Shown piece after piece: positions 54,182 through 62,554 of a stretch of 64,000 bases of DNA. Position numbers and translations under genes: made by a program. Location: contig NZ_JAKLTN010000002.1 of the NCBI RefSeq assembly GCF_022012295.1, positions 1,302,001 through 1,366,000 on the forward strand. The letters run 5' to 3'. Numbering within the stretch: the first letter of the stretch is position 1; every line of letters begins with the position of its first letter. A model generated the notes under the pieces. That model was not told the origin of the DNA and did no database searches. It saw nothing but the letters and a program-made list of their open reading frames with translations. The stretch is from Dechloromonas hankyongensis (lineage in GTDB: Bacteria > Pseudomonadota > Gammaproteobacteria > Burkholderiales > Rhodocyclaceae).

Positions 54182-54676
54182 TCAGTCGCGGAAATTGCCC
54201 GCCTTGATCGGGAAATCGGTCACTTCCTTGCGGATCAGGGAAATGCAATCCTGCAGGTCGTCACGCTTGGCGCCCTGCACGCGCACCGCATCGCCCTGGA
54301 TCGAGGCCTGCACCTTGAGCTTGGCATCCTTGATCATTTTGACGAGTTTCTTGGCCAGTTCGGTCTCGATACCCATCTTGATTTTCAGCTCCTGCTTCAC
54401 CTTGTTGCCGGACACCTTCTGTACCGGCTGGTGATCGAGGCGCTTGGTGCTCTCGACTTCTTTTTTCTCCATGGCCGGGAACAGGATGTCCTTGATCTGG
54501 TCGAGCTGAAAGTCCGAATCGCCGTGCAGGGTGATGACCTTGTCCTTCTCGTTGAACTCGACCTTGGCCGAGGTACCCTTGAAGTCGTAGCGGTTGTCGA
54601 TCTGGCGAACGGCGACGTCGATGGCGTTCTTCAACGCCACCATATCGGCTTCGGAAGTGAAGTCAAAACTGGGCAT
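54182..54676 (-). CDS. yajQ: YajQ-family nucleotide-binding protein
   Basis: 164 residues starting MPSFDFTSEADMVALKNAID, preceded by CAGGAGATTTC. Further family stretches are RYDFKGTSAKVEFNEKDKVI and IQGDAVRVQGAKRDDLQDCI. It has two ferredoxin-like domains that bind nucleic acid and, in Xanthomonas and Pseudomonas homologues, c-di-GMP. That would make it a possible effector for the c-di-GMP enzymes elsewhere in the window. Confidence 0.95.
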   Translation of the reverse strand: MPSFDFTSEADMVALKNAIDVAVRQIDNRYDFKGTSAKVEFNEKDKVITLHGDSDFQLDQIKDILFPAMEKKEVESTKRLDHQPVQKVSGNKVKQELKIKMGIETELAKKLVKMIKDAKLKVQASIQGDAVRVQGAKRDDLQDCISLIRKEVTDFPIKAGNFRD

Positions 54677-54690
54677 GAAATCTCCTGAAA

Positions 54691-54715
54691 TCAAAAGCCC
54701 GGCGACGGCCGGGCT
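54691..54715 (-). terminator. Hairpin between ppnP and yajQ
   Basis: On the minus strand AGCCCGGC and GCCGGGCT form a perfect 8-bp stem with a 4-nt loop followed by TTTTG. It should limit read-through into yajQ. Confidence 0.65.
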
Positions 54716-54733
54716 GGTTGGCTCACCGGCTGT

Positions 54734-55045
54734 TTAGCCGAAGTGGCAAACGTAGTGGTAAGGCTCGTCGCAGGCGATTTCGAAGCTGGAATTGCCCGGC
54801 ACGTTGAAGGACTGGCCATCGCCGTAGGTCTTCCACTCGCTTTCGCCTTTCAGCTTGACGCGGCAGGAACCGCCGACACCTTCCATGATTTCCGGCGCAC
54901 CGGTATTGAAGGTCAGGCTGGACGGCAGGATCACGCCGACCGTCTTCTTGGTGCCATCGGCCAGCACCACGGTGTGGCTGACGCACTTGCCATCGAAATA
55001 AACATTGGCCTTCTTGACCACCGAAACGTTGTCGTATTGCGACAT
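54734..55045 (-). CDS. ppnP: Pyrimidine/purine nucleoside phosphorylase (DUF1255, YaiE)
   Basis: 103 residues, a small cupin-like protein starting [20 protein letters not shown], with [20 protein letters not shown] and [12 protein letters not shown] at the C-terminus. It is full length for PpnP, which phosphorolyses uridine, adenosine, inosine, guanosine and other nucleosides. The gene abuts the DUF2788 gene (stop at 55046, start at 55045). Confidence 0.93.
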   Translation of the reverse strand: MSQYDNVSVVKKANVYFDGKCVSHTVVLADGTKKTVGVILPSSLTFNTGAPEIMEGVGGSCRVKLKGESEWKTYGDGQSFNVPGNSSFEIACDEPYHYVCHFG

Positions 55046-55267
55046 TTAAATACCCCAGAGTTTTTGAATGATTCCCTTGGCGATGAAACCGACCATGCCG
55101 AAAGCCAGCACGAAGAAGAGCACGAAGGTACCCGTCTTGCCGGCCTTGGACTTGTAGGCGATCTCGCCGATGATGAACAGCATGAAGAGAATGAAGGCAC
55201 CCACGCCCCAGGTCGAGAAGAAATCCGCGATCTGTTCTTCGTTGAGTCCGAAAACGGTGCCTTCCAT
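55046..55267 (-). CDS. DUF2788 membrane protein
   Basis: 73 residues with two hydrophobic segments (about 20-38 and 46-66) and the start MEGTVFGLNEEQIADFFSTW. It matches the DUF2788 family of small inner-membrane proteins. Function is unknown. It starts 3 nt after the argG stop and is immediately followed by ppnP, so all three could be on one transcript. Confidence 0.85.
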   Translation of the reverse strand: MEGTVFGLNEEQIADFFSTWGVGAFILFMLFIIGEIAYKSKAGKTGTFVLFFVLAFGMVGFIAKGIIQKLWGI

Positions 55268-55270
55268 CGC

Positions 55271-56722
55271 TTAGCCCTTCTTCTTGGCGGCCGGCTTCTT
55301 GGCGACAGCCTTGGCCGGTGCAGCAGCTTTCTTGGCCACCGGAGCGGCCACGGCCTTCTTGACCACGGCCTTGGCAGCTACCGGCTTGGCGACGGCTTTC
55401 GGTGCAGCCTTGGCGACCTTGGCTGCCGGCTTGGCTGCCGGTTTAGCGGCAGCGGCCTTCTTCGGCGCCGCCTTCTTGGCAGCGGCCGGCTTACCGGTCT
55501 TCTTCGCCGTCAGGTTGGCCGCAATGCGCATGCGCAGGGCGTTCAGCTTGATGAAGCCGCCAGCATCACGCTGGTCGTAGGCACCGGCGTCGTCTTCGAA
55601 GGTAGCGATGGTCGAATCGAATAGCGAATCGGTCGCCGAATCGCGGCCGACGACGATGACGTTGCCCTTGTACAGCTTGAGGCGAACGGTACCGTTGACC
55701 GTCTGCTGGGTGTGGTCGATCAAGGTCTGCAGCGCCTTGCGCTCCGGGCTCCACCAGTAGCCGTTATAAATCAGGCTGGCGTAGCGCGGCATCAGGTCGT
55801 CCTTGAGGTGGGCGACTTCGCGGTCCAAGGTAATCGATTCGATGGCACGGTGGGCGCGCAGCAGGATGGTGCCGCCCGGGGTTTCGTAGCAGCCGCGCGA
55901 CTTCATGCCGACGTAGCGGTTCTCGACCAGGTCGAGACGGCCGATGCCGTGCTTGCCGCCCAACTCGTTGAGCAGGGCCAGCACTTCGTGGGCCTTCAGC
56001 TTCTTGCCATTGACGGCGACCACGTCACCCTTGGCGAACTCCAGATCCAGGTATTCAGCCTTGTTCGGAGCCTTTTCCGGCGACACCGTCCACCGCCACA
56101 TCGACTCTTCGGCTTCGGCCGCCGGGTCTTCCAGGTGACGGCCTTCGTAGGAAATGTGCAGCAGGTTGGCGTCCATCGAATACGGCGAGCCGCCCTTCTT
56201 ATGCTTCATGTCGATTTCGATACCGTGCTTCTCGGCATAGGCCATCAACTTTTCGCGCGACATCAGATCCCACTCGCGCCACGGGGCGATGACCTTGATG
56301 CCTGGCTTCAGCGCGTAGGCACCCAGCTCGAAACGTACCTGGTCGTTACCCTTGCCGGTGGCGCCGTGGCAGATGGCGTCGGCGCCGGTTTCGTTGACGA
56401 TCTCGACCAGGCGCTTGGCGATCAGCGGACGGGCGATGGAGGTACCGAGCAGGTACTCACCCTCGTAAACGGTGTTGGCGCGGAACATCGGGAAGACGAA
56501 GTCGCGGACGAACTCCTCGCGCACGTCGTCGATATAGATGTTCTTCGGCTTGATGCCGGCCTTCAGTGCCTTGGCGCGTGCAGGTTCGAGTTCTTCACCC
56601 TGGCCGAGATCGGCCGTGAAGGTGACCACTTCGCACTTGTACACGTCCTGCAGCCACTTGAGGATGACTGAGGTATCCAGACCGCCCGAATAGGCCAGCA
56701 CAACCTTCTTGATATCGCTCAT
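55271..56722 (-). CDS. argG: Argininosuccinate synthase with histone-H1-like C-terminal tail
   Basis: 483 residues. The catalytic part (1 to about 407) is complete: N-terminal PP-loop [16 protein letters not shown], citrulline/aspartate site [17 protein letters not shown], and [16 protein letters not shown]. It joins citrulline and aspartate using ATP in arginine synthesis. The normal end is near [14 protein letters not shown]. Here about 76 further residues follow (coding 55274-55501), composed almost only of Lys, Ala, Pro and Val, in repeats like AAKPAAK and AVAKK. This resembles histone H1/AlgP-type DNA-binding tails and is not part of normal ArgG. The frame is continuous, with no sign of frameshift. 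Confidence 0.95.
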   Translation of the reverse strand: MSDIKKVVLAYSGGLDTSVILKWLQDVYKCEVVTFTADLGQGEELEPARAKALKAGIKPKNIYIDDVREEFVRDFVFPMFRANTVYEGEYLLGTSIARPLIAKRLVEIVNETGADAICHGATGKGNDQVRFELGAYALKPGIKVIAPWREWDLMSREKLMAYAEKHGIEIDMKHKKGGSPYSMDANLLHISYEGRHLEDPAAEAEESMWRWTVSPEKAPNKAEYLDLEFAKGDVVAVNGKKLKAHEVLALLNELGGKHGIGRLDLVENRYVGMKSRGCYETPGGTILLRAHRAIESITLDREVAHLKDDLMPRYASLIYNGYWWSPERKALQTLIDHTQQTVNGTVRLKLYKGNVIVVGRDSATDSLFDSTIATFEDDAGAYDQRDAGGFIKLNALRMRIAANLTAKKTGKPAAAKKAAPKKAAAAKPAAKPAAKVAKAAPKAVAKPVAAKAVVKKAVAAPVAKKAAAPAKAVAKKPAAKKKG

Positions 56723-56761
56723 TTGCGTTCCCTTGTTTCGATTTTGATTTAATCCAGCCGC

Positions 56762-57682
56762 TCAGCCCTGAATACGGCCCAACAGCAAATACTCCATCAA
56801 CGCCTTCTGGACGTGCAGGCGGTTCTCCGCCTCATCCCAGACCACCGATTGTGGTCCGTCGATCACTTCGGCCGTCACTTCCTCACCGCGATGCGCCGGC
56901 AGGCAGTGCATGAACACGGCTTGCGGGTCGGCCACCCGCATCATGTCGCCATCGACGCACCAGTCGGCGAAGGCCTTGATCCGCTCCTCGTTCTCGGCTT
57001 CGAAGCCCATCGAGGTCCACACGTCGGTGGTGACCAGATCGGCGCCGCGGCAAGCGTCCATCGGATCGGCGAAAATCTTGAAGCGGGCCGGATCGATTTT
57101 GCCGACCAGTTCCGGCTGGATCTCGTAGCCCGGCGGGGTCGATACATGAACCTTGAAATCGAGCACTTCGGCCGCCTGCAGCCAGGTGTTGCACATGTTG
57201 TTGGCGTCGCCGACCCAGGCCACGGTCTTGCCCTGGATGTCGCCGCGATGCTCGATGTAGGTATAGATATCGGCCAGTATCTGGCACGGGTGATATTCGT
57301 TGGTCAGCCCGTTGATCACCGGCACGCGCGAATTGGCCGCGAAACGCTCGATAATCTCTTGCTCGAAGGTGCGGATCATCACAATGTCGCTCATCCGGGA
57401 GATGACTTGCGCCGCATCCTCGACCGGCTCGCCACGCCCGAGTTGGGAATCGCGAGTATTCAGGTAGATCGCCGAGCCGCCCAGCTGCTGCATCCCGGCC
57501 TCGAAGGACAGACGCGTCCGCGTGCTGGCCTTTTCGAAAATCATCACCAACGTACGGTCGGAAAGCGGCCAGTACTTCTGGTAGGACTTGAACTGGTTCT
57601 TGATCCACGCCGTGCGTTCGAACACGTAGTCGAACTCGTCGCGGGAGAAATCCTTGAATTGCAGAAAATGTTTGATTGCCAT
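56762..57682 (-). CDS. argF: Ornithine carbamoyltransferase
   Basis: 306 residues. The carbamoyl-phosphate site is EKASTRTRLSFEAGM (STRTR motif), the ornithine site is near FMHCLPAHRGEEVT (HCLP motif), and WVGDANNMCNTWLQ and DVWTSMGFE are conserved. It makes citrulline from ornithine. The gene starts 2 nt after the argD stop and is followed after 39 nt by argG, so argD-argF-argG form one operon. Confidence 0.97.
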   Translation of the reverse strand: MAIKHFLQFKDFSRDEFDYVFERTAWIKNQFKSYQKYWPLSDRTLVMIFEKASTRTRLSFEAGMQQLGGSAIYLNTRDSQLGRGEPVEDAAQVISRMSDIVMIRTFEQEIIERFAANSRVPVINGLTNEYHPCQILADIYTYIEHRGDIQGKTVAWVGDANNMCNTWLQAAEVLDFKVHVSTPPGYEIQPELVGKIDPARFKIFADPMDACRGADLVTTDVWTSMGFEAENEERIKAFADWCVDGDMMRVADPQAVFMHCLPAHRGEEVTAEVIDGPQSVVWDEAENRLHVQKALMEYLLLGRIQG

Positions 57683-57684
57683 GA

Positions 57685-58857
57685 TTAAGCAGCCAGAAAT
57701 GCCTTGATCAGCGGCGCGGTGCGCACCACCAGCTCGCGGGCGTCGCTTTCGCTGAAGATCAGCGGCGGCAGGAAACGGACGACGCTATCCGCCGTCACGT
57801 TGATCAGCAGGCCGGCCTCTAGGCCCCGGCCGACCAGGGCGCCGCACGGACGATCGAGTTCGATGCCGATCATCAGGCCATGGCCGCGAATATCGACTAC
57901 CCCCTTGGTGCCAGCAAGCGCTTCGCCGAACAGCTGGCGAATCTGGCTACCGATATGCGCAGCGTTGGCCAGCAGGCCGTCCTGCTCGATGACCTCGATG
58001 GTCGTCAGCGCAGCGACGGAGACCAGCGGATTGCCGCCGAAGGTCGAACCGTGGTTGCCCGGCCCGAAGAGGCCAGCCGCCTTGCCGCGCGCCAGACAGG
58101 CACCGATCGGCACGCCCGAGCCGAGGCCCTTGGCCAGAGTGGCGATATCCGGTTGTACGCCGACCTGCTGGAAGCCGAACCAGCTTCCGGTACGGCCCAT
58201 GCCGCACTGCACTTCGTCGCAGATCATCAGCCAGTCGTGGCTATCGCACAGCTCGCGAACGCCGCGATAGAAGGCCGGATCTACCAGATGAATGCCGCCC
58301 TCGCCCTGAATGACCTCGAGCATGACGGCAACGATATTCTTGTGATGTTCGGCGACGTTGCGGATCGCCTCCAGATCGCCATAAGGCACCCGGACGAAGC
58401 CGCTCACCAGCGGCTCGAAGCCGGCCTGCGCCTTGCGATTTCCGGTCGCCGACAAGGTCGCCATGGTGCGGCCATGGAAAGCCTTTTCCATGACGATGAT
58501 GGTCGGCATCTCGATGTTCTTCTTGTGGCCGAAGAAACGCGCCAACTTTATGGCCCCTTCGTTGGCTTCGGCACCCGAATTGCCGAAGAACACCTCGTCC
58601 ATGCCTGACAGGGAACACAGCTTGTCGGCCAGTTGCTCCTGCTCGCGAATGCAGTACAGGTTAGAGGTATGCAACATGCGACCGGCTTGGGCGGAAATCG
58701 CCGCCACCAGCCTGGGATGGGCGTGCCCCAACGTCGAAACGGCAATCCCGGACAGGGCATCCAGGTACTCCTTGCCTTCGGTATCGGTAATCCGGGAGCC
58801 CTGGCCGTGACTGAATGTCACCGGCAAACGGGCATAGGTATTCATGACATGCGACAT
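57685..58857 (-). CDS. argD: Acetylornithine aminotransferase
   Basis: 390 residues, class III PLP aminotransferase. Conserved parts are FGNSGAEANEGAIKLARFFG, AFHGRTMATLSATGN, MICDEVQCGMGRTGSWFGFQ and the PLP-lysine region IATLAKGLGSGVPIGA. It converts N-acetylglutamate semialdehyde to N-acetylornithine and may also act in lysine synthesis. It is the first gene of the arg operon. A GC-rich hairpin with a T-rich tail lies immediately upstream of the start. Confidence 0.95.
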   Translation of the reverse strand: MSHVMNTYARLPVTFSHGQGSRITDTEGKEYLDALSGIAVSTLGHAHPRLVAAISAQAGRMLHTSNLYCIREQEQLADKLCSLSGMDEVFFGNSGAEANEGAIKLARFFGHKKNIEMPTIIVMEKAFHGRTMATLSATGNRKAQAGFEPLVSGFVRVPYGDLEAIRNVAEHHKNIVAVMLEVIQGEGGIHLVDPAFYRGVRELCDSHDWLMICDEVQCGMGRTGSWFGFQQVGVQPDIATLAKGLGSGVPIGACLARGKAAGLFGPGNHGSTFGGNPLVSVAALTTIEVIEQDGLLANAAHIGSQIRQLFGEALAGTKGVVDIRGHGLMIGIELDRPCGALVGRGLEAGLLINVTADSVVRFLPPLIFSESDARELVVRTAPLIKAFLAA

Positions 58858-58866
58858 GAGGCAACC

Positions 58867-58898
58867 TCATAAAACGAAAACGGCGGCAATTGCCGCCG
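58867..58898 (-). promoter_or_regulatory. Terminator-like hairpin in the argD leader
   Basis: CGGCGGCAATTGCCGCCG (58881-58898) is an 18-nt perfect palindrome. On the minus strand it is followed by TTTTCGTTTTATGAGG and then the argD start 23 nt after the stem. Placement directly before the start codon suggests attenuation or control of ribosome access. No leader peptide was recognised. Confidence 0.5.
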
Positions 58899-59054
58899 AA
58901 ACGACCACCACCCGACGGGTCATACAACCCAGGCCAAGCAGCAGAAAGCCGAATTTTATGAGAAAAACAAGGCATTGTATAGAACGCCGCTCGCCCACCA
59001 AGCCCCGCCGCATCGCGCCCTGTGCGCCATAATTATGGAAAGGTTAAGCGCTTC

Positions 59055-59063
59055 TGCTAGAAT
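59055..59063 (+). promoter_or_regulatory. Extended -10 promoter of the DUF3579 gene
   Basis: TGCTAGAAT is a good extended -10 element, 45 nt upstream of the ATG. A weak TTATGG lies at 59033, 19 nt before the TAGAAT, as a possible -35. Confidence 0.5.
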
Positions 59064-59107
59064 GCGCCCACGCAAGGTCGTATCGCCCGAAAACGCAGAG
59101 TAGAACA

Positions 59108-59407
59108 ATGACAAACCTAGAATCGACCACATTCATCATTGTTGGCCTCACCAAAGAAGGACGCAAATTTCGCCCCAGTGATTGGGCCGAACGCCTATGC
59201 GGCGTCATGTCCGCTTTTGGTGCCGAGCGCAAGATGAAATACTCCCCTTACGTCGGCCCCGGAGATTACAACGGCGAAAAAGCTGTCTTCGTTGACGGCC
59301 GCCTGGGCGAACTAGAACCAATGGCTTACCGCTTCATGCTCAATTTTGCCCAGGACAACGACCTGCAAATCGTCGACGGTGTTTGCTCGATCGACGGCAA
59401 GAAATAA
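59108..59407 (+). CDS. DUF3579 domain protein
   Basis: 99 residues starting MTNLESTTFIIVGLTKEGRK with RPSDWAERLCGVMSAFG and PYVGPGDYNGEKAVFVDGRL. The family is small, cytosolic and largely restricted to betaproteobacteria, where it often lies next to argD/argF as here. Function is unknown. A bidirectional terminator separates it from rpsT. Confidence 0.88.
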   Translation: MTNLESTTFIIVGLTKEGRKFRPSDWAERLCGVMSAFGAERKMKYSPYVGPGDYNGEKAVFVDGRLGELEPMAYRFMLNFAQDNDLQIVDGVCSIDGKK

Positions 59408-59433
59408 GCAGCAGTAATCAGAAACGGCAGAAA

Positions 59434-59464
59434 TAAAAAAGGCGCCCGCAGGCGCCATTTTTAT
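59434..59464. terminator. Bidirectional terminator between DUF3579 gene and rpsT
   Basis: GGCGCC-CGCA-GGCGCC with an A-run on the left (AAATAAAAAA) and ATTTTTATT on the right. It can serve both convergent genes. Confidence 0.85.
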
Positions 59465-59482
59465 TGGGGCAATCTACCGCGA

Positions 59483-59752
59483 TTAGGCAGCAGCAAGCGC
59501 CTTGATCTGAGCGGACAGACGGCTCTTGGTACGGGAAGCCTTGTTCTTGTGAACAATCTTCTTGTCGGCAATGCGGTCGAGCACTGCGACGGATTGCTGG
59601 AAGACGCCCTGTGCGGCGGCTTTATCACCAGCTTCGATCGCCTGGCGCACGCGCTTGATCGCGGTACGCAGGGTCGAACGCAGGCTGGCGTTGTGGGAGC
59701 GCTGCTTGTCAGCTTGACGGGCGCGCTTGCGGGCTTGTGCGCTGTTGGCCAT
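59483..59752 (-). CDS. rpsT: 30S ribosomal protein S20
   Basis: 89 residues starting [20 protein letters not shown], Lys/Arg/Ala-rich and helical, ending [13 protein letters not shown]. It binds 16S rRNA early in 30S assembly. The ATG at 59752 gives the conserved N-terminus; an in-frame start further upstream adds residues not seen in S20. Transcribed toward the bidirectional terminator. Confidence 0.97.
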   Translation of the reverse strand: MANSAQARKRARQADKQRSHNASLRSTLRTAIKRVRQAIEAGDKAAAQGVFQQSVAVLDRIADKKIVHKNKASRTKSRLSAQIKALAAA

Positions 59753-59945
59753 GAATGAATTCCAATGGTGTTTCGATAAACCGAGGATTCTAACCGCACT
59801 GAGAACAAAAAACAAGATGCCGCATTGAAATCAGTGATGCATAGCCAAAATATACGCCGCTCATCGCCCCCAGCGGACCGTTGATTGATCCTGATATACA
59901 CAATCCGAAAATCGGAGTCGATAATTCAAAATAAGGAGATGATCC

Positions 59946-60500
59946 ATGAGGAAACAAAGCCTTCCGTTACCTAAAGGTTTCACGATAATAGAGTTGGTTA
60001 TCACCATCGCCGTTCTAGGCATAGTGATAACTTTAGCAGCTCCGTCGTTTCAGCGAACGATCGCTGCCAATCGCGCCCAAGCCGTTAGCATGGACTTAGC
60101 GTCTGCTTTAATGCAAGCACGAGCTGAAGCAGTCAAAAGAGCAACCAAAGTTACTCTTTGCAAGAGTGTAGACGTCGCTAGCAATGCGAACCCGACCTGC
60201 ACATCGGCCTCAGGGACATCCTGGGCCAATGGCTGGGTTTCCTTTACGGATGCCGGTACCGCCGGAAGCATTGACGGAAGCGACGCAAGACTAAAAATGG
60301 CGCAGCCCAATATTGGCTCTGGCACCCTCACTAGTTCAGATAGCAACTTTGGCAACTTTATATCGTTTGACTCCAGAGGGGCCGTCATCTCCAGCGGGGG
60401 AGCGTCAACAACAACATTCTCAATTTGTATAACCCCCTCGTTGCGAACGATTCAGATCTCTCCAATGGGTCGCATTCATACAGACTCAGGAAGCTGTTGA
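59946..60500 (+). CDS. fimT: Type IV minor pseudopilin, FimT/GspH family
   Basis: 184 residues. The prepilin peptidase site is KG/FTIIELVITIAVLGI with Glu5 conserved, followed by one hydrophobic helix. The C-terminal half is a GspH-like beta domain with several cysteines. AAGGAGATGATCC precedes the ATG. It is the first gene of a minor-pilin cluster that primes pilus assembly. Upstream (59905-59915) is a short CCGA-AAA-TCGG dyad of unknown meaning. Codon use and GC content are lower than in the housekeeping genes. Confidence 0.9.
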   Translation: MRKQSLPLPKGFTIIELVITIAVLGIVITLAAPSFQRTIAANRAQAVSMDLASALMQARAEAVKRATKVTLCKSVDVASNANPTCTSASGTSWANGWVSFTDAGTAGSIDGSDARLKMAQPNIGSGTLTSSDSNFGNFISFDSRGAVISSGGASTTTFSICITPSLRTIQISPMGRIHTDSGSC

Positions 60501-60501
60501 C

Positions 60502-60957
60502 ATGACTTCAAGGCCACCTCTCTCCTTTCATCATCAACAAAATGGCATGACGATGATCGAAACTCTAATCTCGATTGTCATTATCGCTATCGGCCTGCTG
60601 GGCTATGCCGGCCTTCTCCTGCAATCCAACAAGGCCAATCTGACATCCTATCAGCGCAGTCAGGCAACCTTACTGGCCTATGACATCGCCGATGCCATGC
60701 GTGCAAACCGCAGCAGCGCGCTAGCCGGACAATACAACATTGCCATGGGTTCTGCTGCCTCAAGCGGATCTGCTGTATCCACGCAGGATCTCGTACGGTG
60801 GAAATCGAATCTCTCGAAGGCGCTTCCGTCTGGTGACGGATCCATCCAAGTCAACGGAACAGGCAGCGCAACGATAACGATACAGTGGTCGAATACTAGC
60901 CAAGTACACGCTGGCGAGGACAGTAGCACCACATTCGTCACCCAAACCAGGATCTAG
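60502..60957 (+). CDS. pilV: Type IV pilus minor pilin PilV
   Basis: 151 residues. The prepilin motif is NG/MTMIETLISIVIIAIGLLG, with Met at +1 after cleavage and Glu5 present. The DIADAMRANRSSA stretch is typical of PilV. It lies 1 nt after fimT and is part of the minor-pilin set at the pilus tip. Confidence 0.92.
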   Translation: MTSRPPLSFHHQQNGMTMIETLISIVIIAIGLLGYAGLLLQSNKANLTSYQRSQATLLAYDIADAMRANRSSALAGQYNIAMGSAASSGSAVSTQDLVRWKSNLSKALPSGDGSIQVNGTGSATITIQWSNTSQVHAGEDSSTTFVTQTRI

Positions 60958-60970
60958 GGATTACAGAGCA

Positions 60971-62053
60971 ATGGCGCCAAGAATCCATCCCCATTCCGCA
61001 AAGCAAGACAGCCCTGTTCTTGCCGCTGGCTTTTCCTTGGTCGAGCTAATGGTTTCCATGGCTGTCGGCTTAGCTTTGATTCTCGTGGTCAGCTACACCT
61101 ATGTCGGTAGCAAACAAACGTTCAGGACACAGGAAACACTATCGCGCATGCAGGAAACAGCTCGTTTTGTCTTTGAAACCCTCGGCTACGACATTCGGAT
61201 GGCCGGATTCACAGGTTGCGGCAATACCGCGACCGCCGTCAATACACTCAACGATTCCGCCGCTTGGGACAAAGACATTCTTAACTCCCCGCTAATTGGC
61301 TATGAAGGGGGAGTCAGCACCTTCCCCTCAGGGGTTGCTGGCAATGTTCTTCGCGGTGATTCGCTAACTGTGCTGCGTGGCGATGGCTCTGATTACACAG
61401 TCGCCTCTCACAATCCTTCCGCAGCATCGATGCAACTTACAGCCAACCATGACATCAAGCAAGGAGAAATCCTGATCGCCACCGACTGTCAACACACAGC
61501 CATCTTCCAGATGAGCAACGTCAATAATAACAATACTGTTTCCGTGGTTGACCACAATACTGGAAGTGGCATTAGTCCCGGAAACTGCACCAAAGGCCTA
61601 GGATCGCCGCTTCTCTGTACTGCACTCGGAACACCCTATACCTTTGGGCCGGGATCAAAGCTTCTTCGCATGAGTAGCGTGAATTACCACATCCGTTCCA
61701 ATGCCTACGGGGAACCCGCTCTCTATCGGCTGCGCTTGGGTGCCAACTCCAGCGGGGCAGCAACTCAATTTCCAGAAGAACTGGCCGAAGGCGTTGAAAA
61801 TATGCAGATCACCTATGGCATCGATGCCGGCACAGACAAACAGGTGGACCAATACGTCAAGGCTGACGCTGTCACCGATTGGTCGAAAGTATTAAGTGTC
61901 CGCATTTCCTTATTGATCGCTTCAACCGGAACTACGACATACACGACAGAAGCTCAGGCATACACCTACGACGGTGCGGCAGTGACGCCTACTGATCGGC
62001 GCCTAAGGAAGGTTTTTGACATGACAATTGCTGTCCGGAACAGACTGCCATGA
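60971..62053 (+). CDS. pilW: Type IV pilus minor pilin PilW
   Basis: 360 residues. The prepilin motif AG/FSLVELMVSMAVGLALIL is followed by the PilW region QETLSRMQETARFVFETLGY and IRMAGFTGCG. It belongs to the minor-pilin initiation complex with PilV, PilX and PilY1. Its stop overlaps the pilX start (ATGA at 62050-62053). Confidence 0.93.
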   Translation: MAPRIHPHSAKQDSPVLAAGFSLVELMVSMAVGLALILVVSYTYVGSKQTFRTQETLSRMQETARFVFETLGYDIRMAGFTGCGNTATAVNTLNDSAAWDKDILNSPLIGYEGGVSTFPSGVAGNVLRGDSLTVLRGDGSDYTVASHNPSAASMQLTANHDIKQGEILIATDCQHTAIFQMSNVNNNNTVSVVDHNTGSGISPGNCTKGLGSPLLCTALGTPYTFGPGSKLLRMSSVNYHIRSNAYGEPALYRLRLGANSSGAATQFPEELAEGVENMQITYGIDAGTDKQVDQYVKADAVTDWSKVLSVRISLLIASTGTTTYTTEAQAYTYDGAAVTPTDRRLRKVFDMTIAVRNRLP

Positions 62054-62541
62054 CACGCCAGCACATACACTTGAATCCTGCTCGCTCTCAACAAGGCGCC
62101 ACCTTGATGGTTGTGCTGATTTTTTTGATGGTACTTTCGATGCTGGGTGTGGCAGCTGTTCAGAACAACATATTTCAGGAAAAAATGTCCGGAAACACCC
62201 GTGACCGTGAGCTTGCCTTCGAAGCTGCGGAAGCGGCGGTACGCGATGCCAGTGCAAACATAATCTCTTTAAGGGCCGGCCCATGGACTGGCGGAGGGGG
62301 ATTAAGCACTTACGATGCGAACAATGCAAACGATTCGACATATTGGAATACGTCAAGTAACTGGTCGAGTTACCGTAATCCGTCGGCAACGGTGGCCAAG
62401 GTCGCCACTCAACCTCAATATCGTATCGAGAAAAAACCGAACATCGGGACTGTTGAATATTATCGCGTGACTGCTCGCGGCTTTGGCGCAGACAGCACGA
62501 CGATTGTGATTATTCAGGCTGAATTCACCTATACCCCTTGA
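62050..62541 (+). CDS. pilX: Type IV pilus minor pilin PilX
   Basis: 163 residues. The N-terminal motif QQGATLMVVLIFLMVLSMLG lacks the usual Glu5, as in PilX/GspK-type proteins, followed by NTRDRELAFEAAEAAVRDAS, which is diagnostic of PilX. Start overlaps the pilW stop. It works with PilY1 at the pilus tip. Confidence 0.92.
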   Translation: MTRQHIHLNPARSQQGATLMVVLIFLMVLSMLGVAAVQNNIFQEKMSGNTRDRELAFEAAEAAVRDASANIISLRAGPWTGGGGLSTYDANNANDSTYWNTSSNWSSYRNPSATVAKVATQPQYRIEKKPNIGTVEYYRVTARGFGADSTTIVIIQAEFTYTP

Positions 62542-62554
62542 GCGAGAGACGATC

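Noticed and set aside
55284-55580. A plus-strand 98-codon frame, Ala/Leu-rich, opposite the ArgG tail, that could look like a membrane protein.
   Set aside because: It is the complement of the Lys/Ala codon repeats of the ArgG tail and has no ribosome site. I note it because it could mislead annotation.
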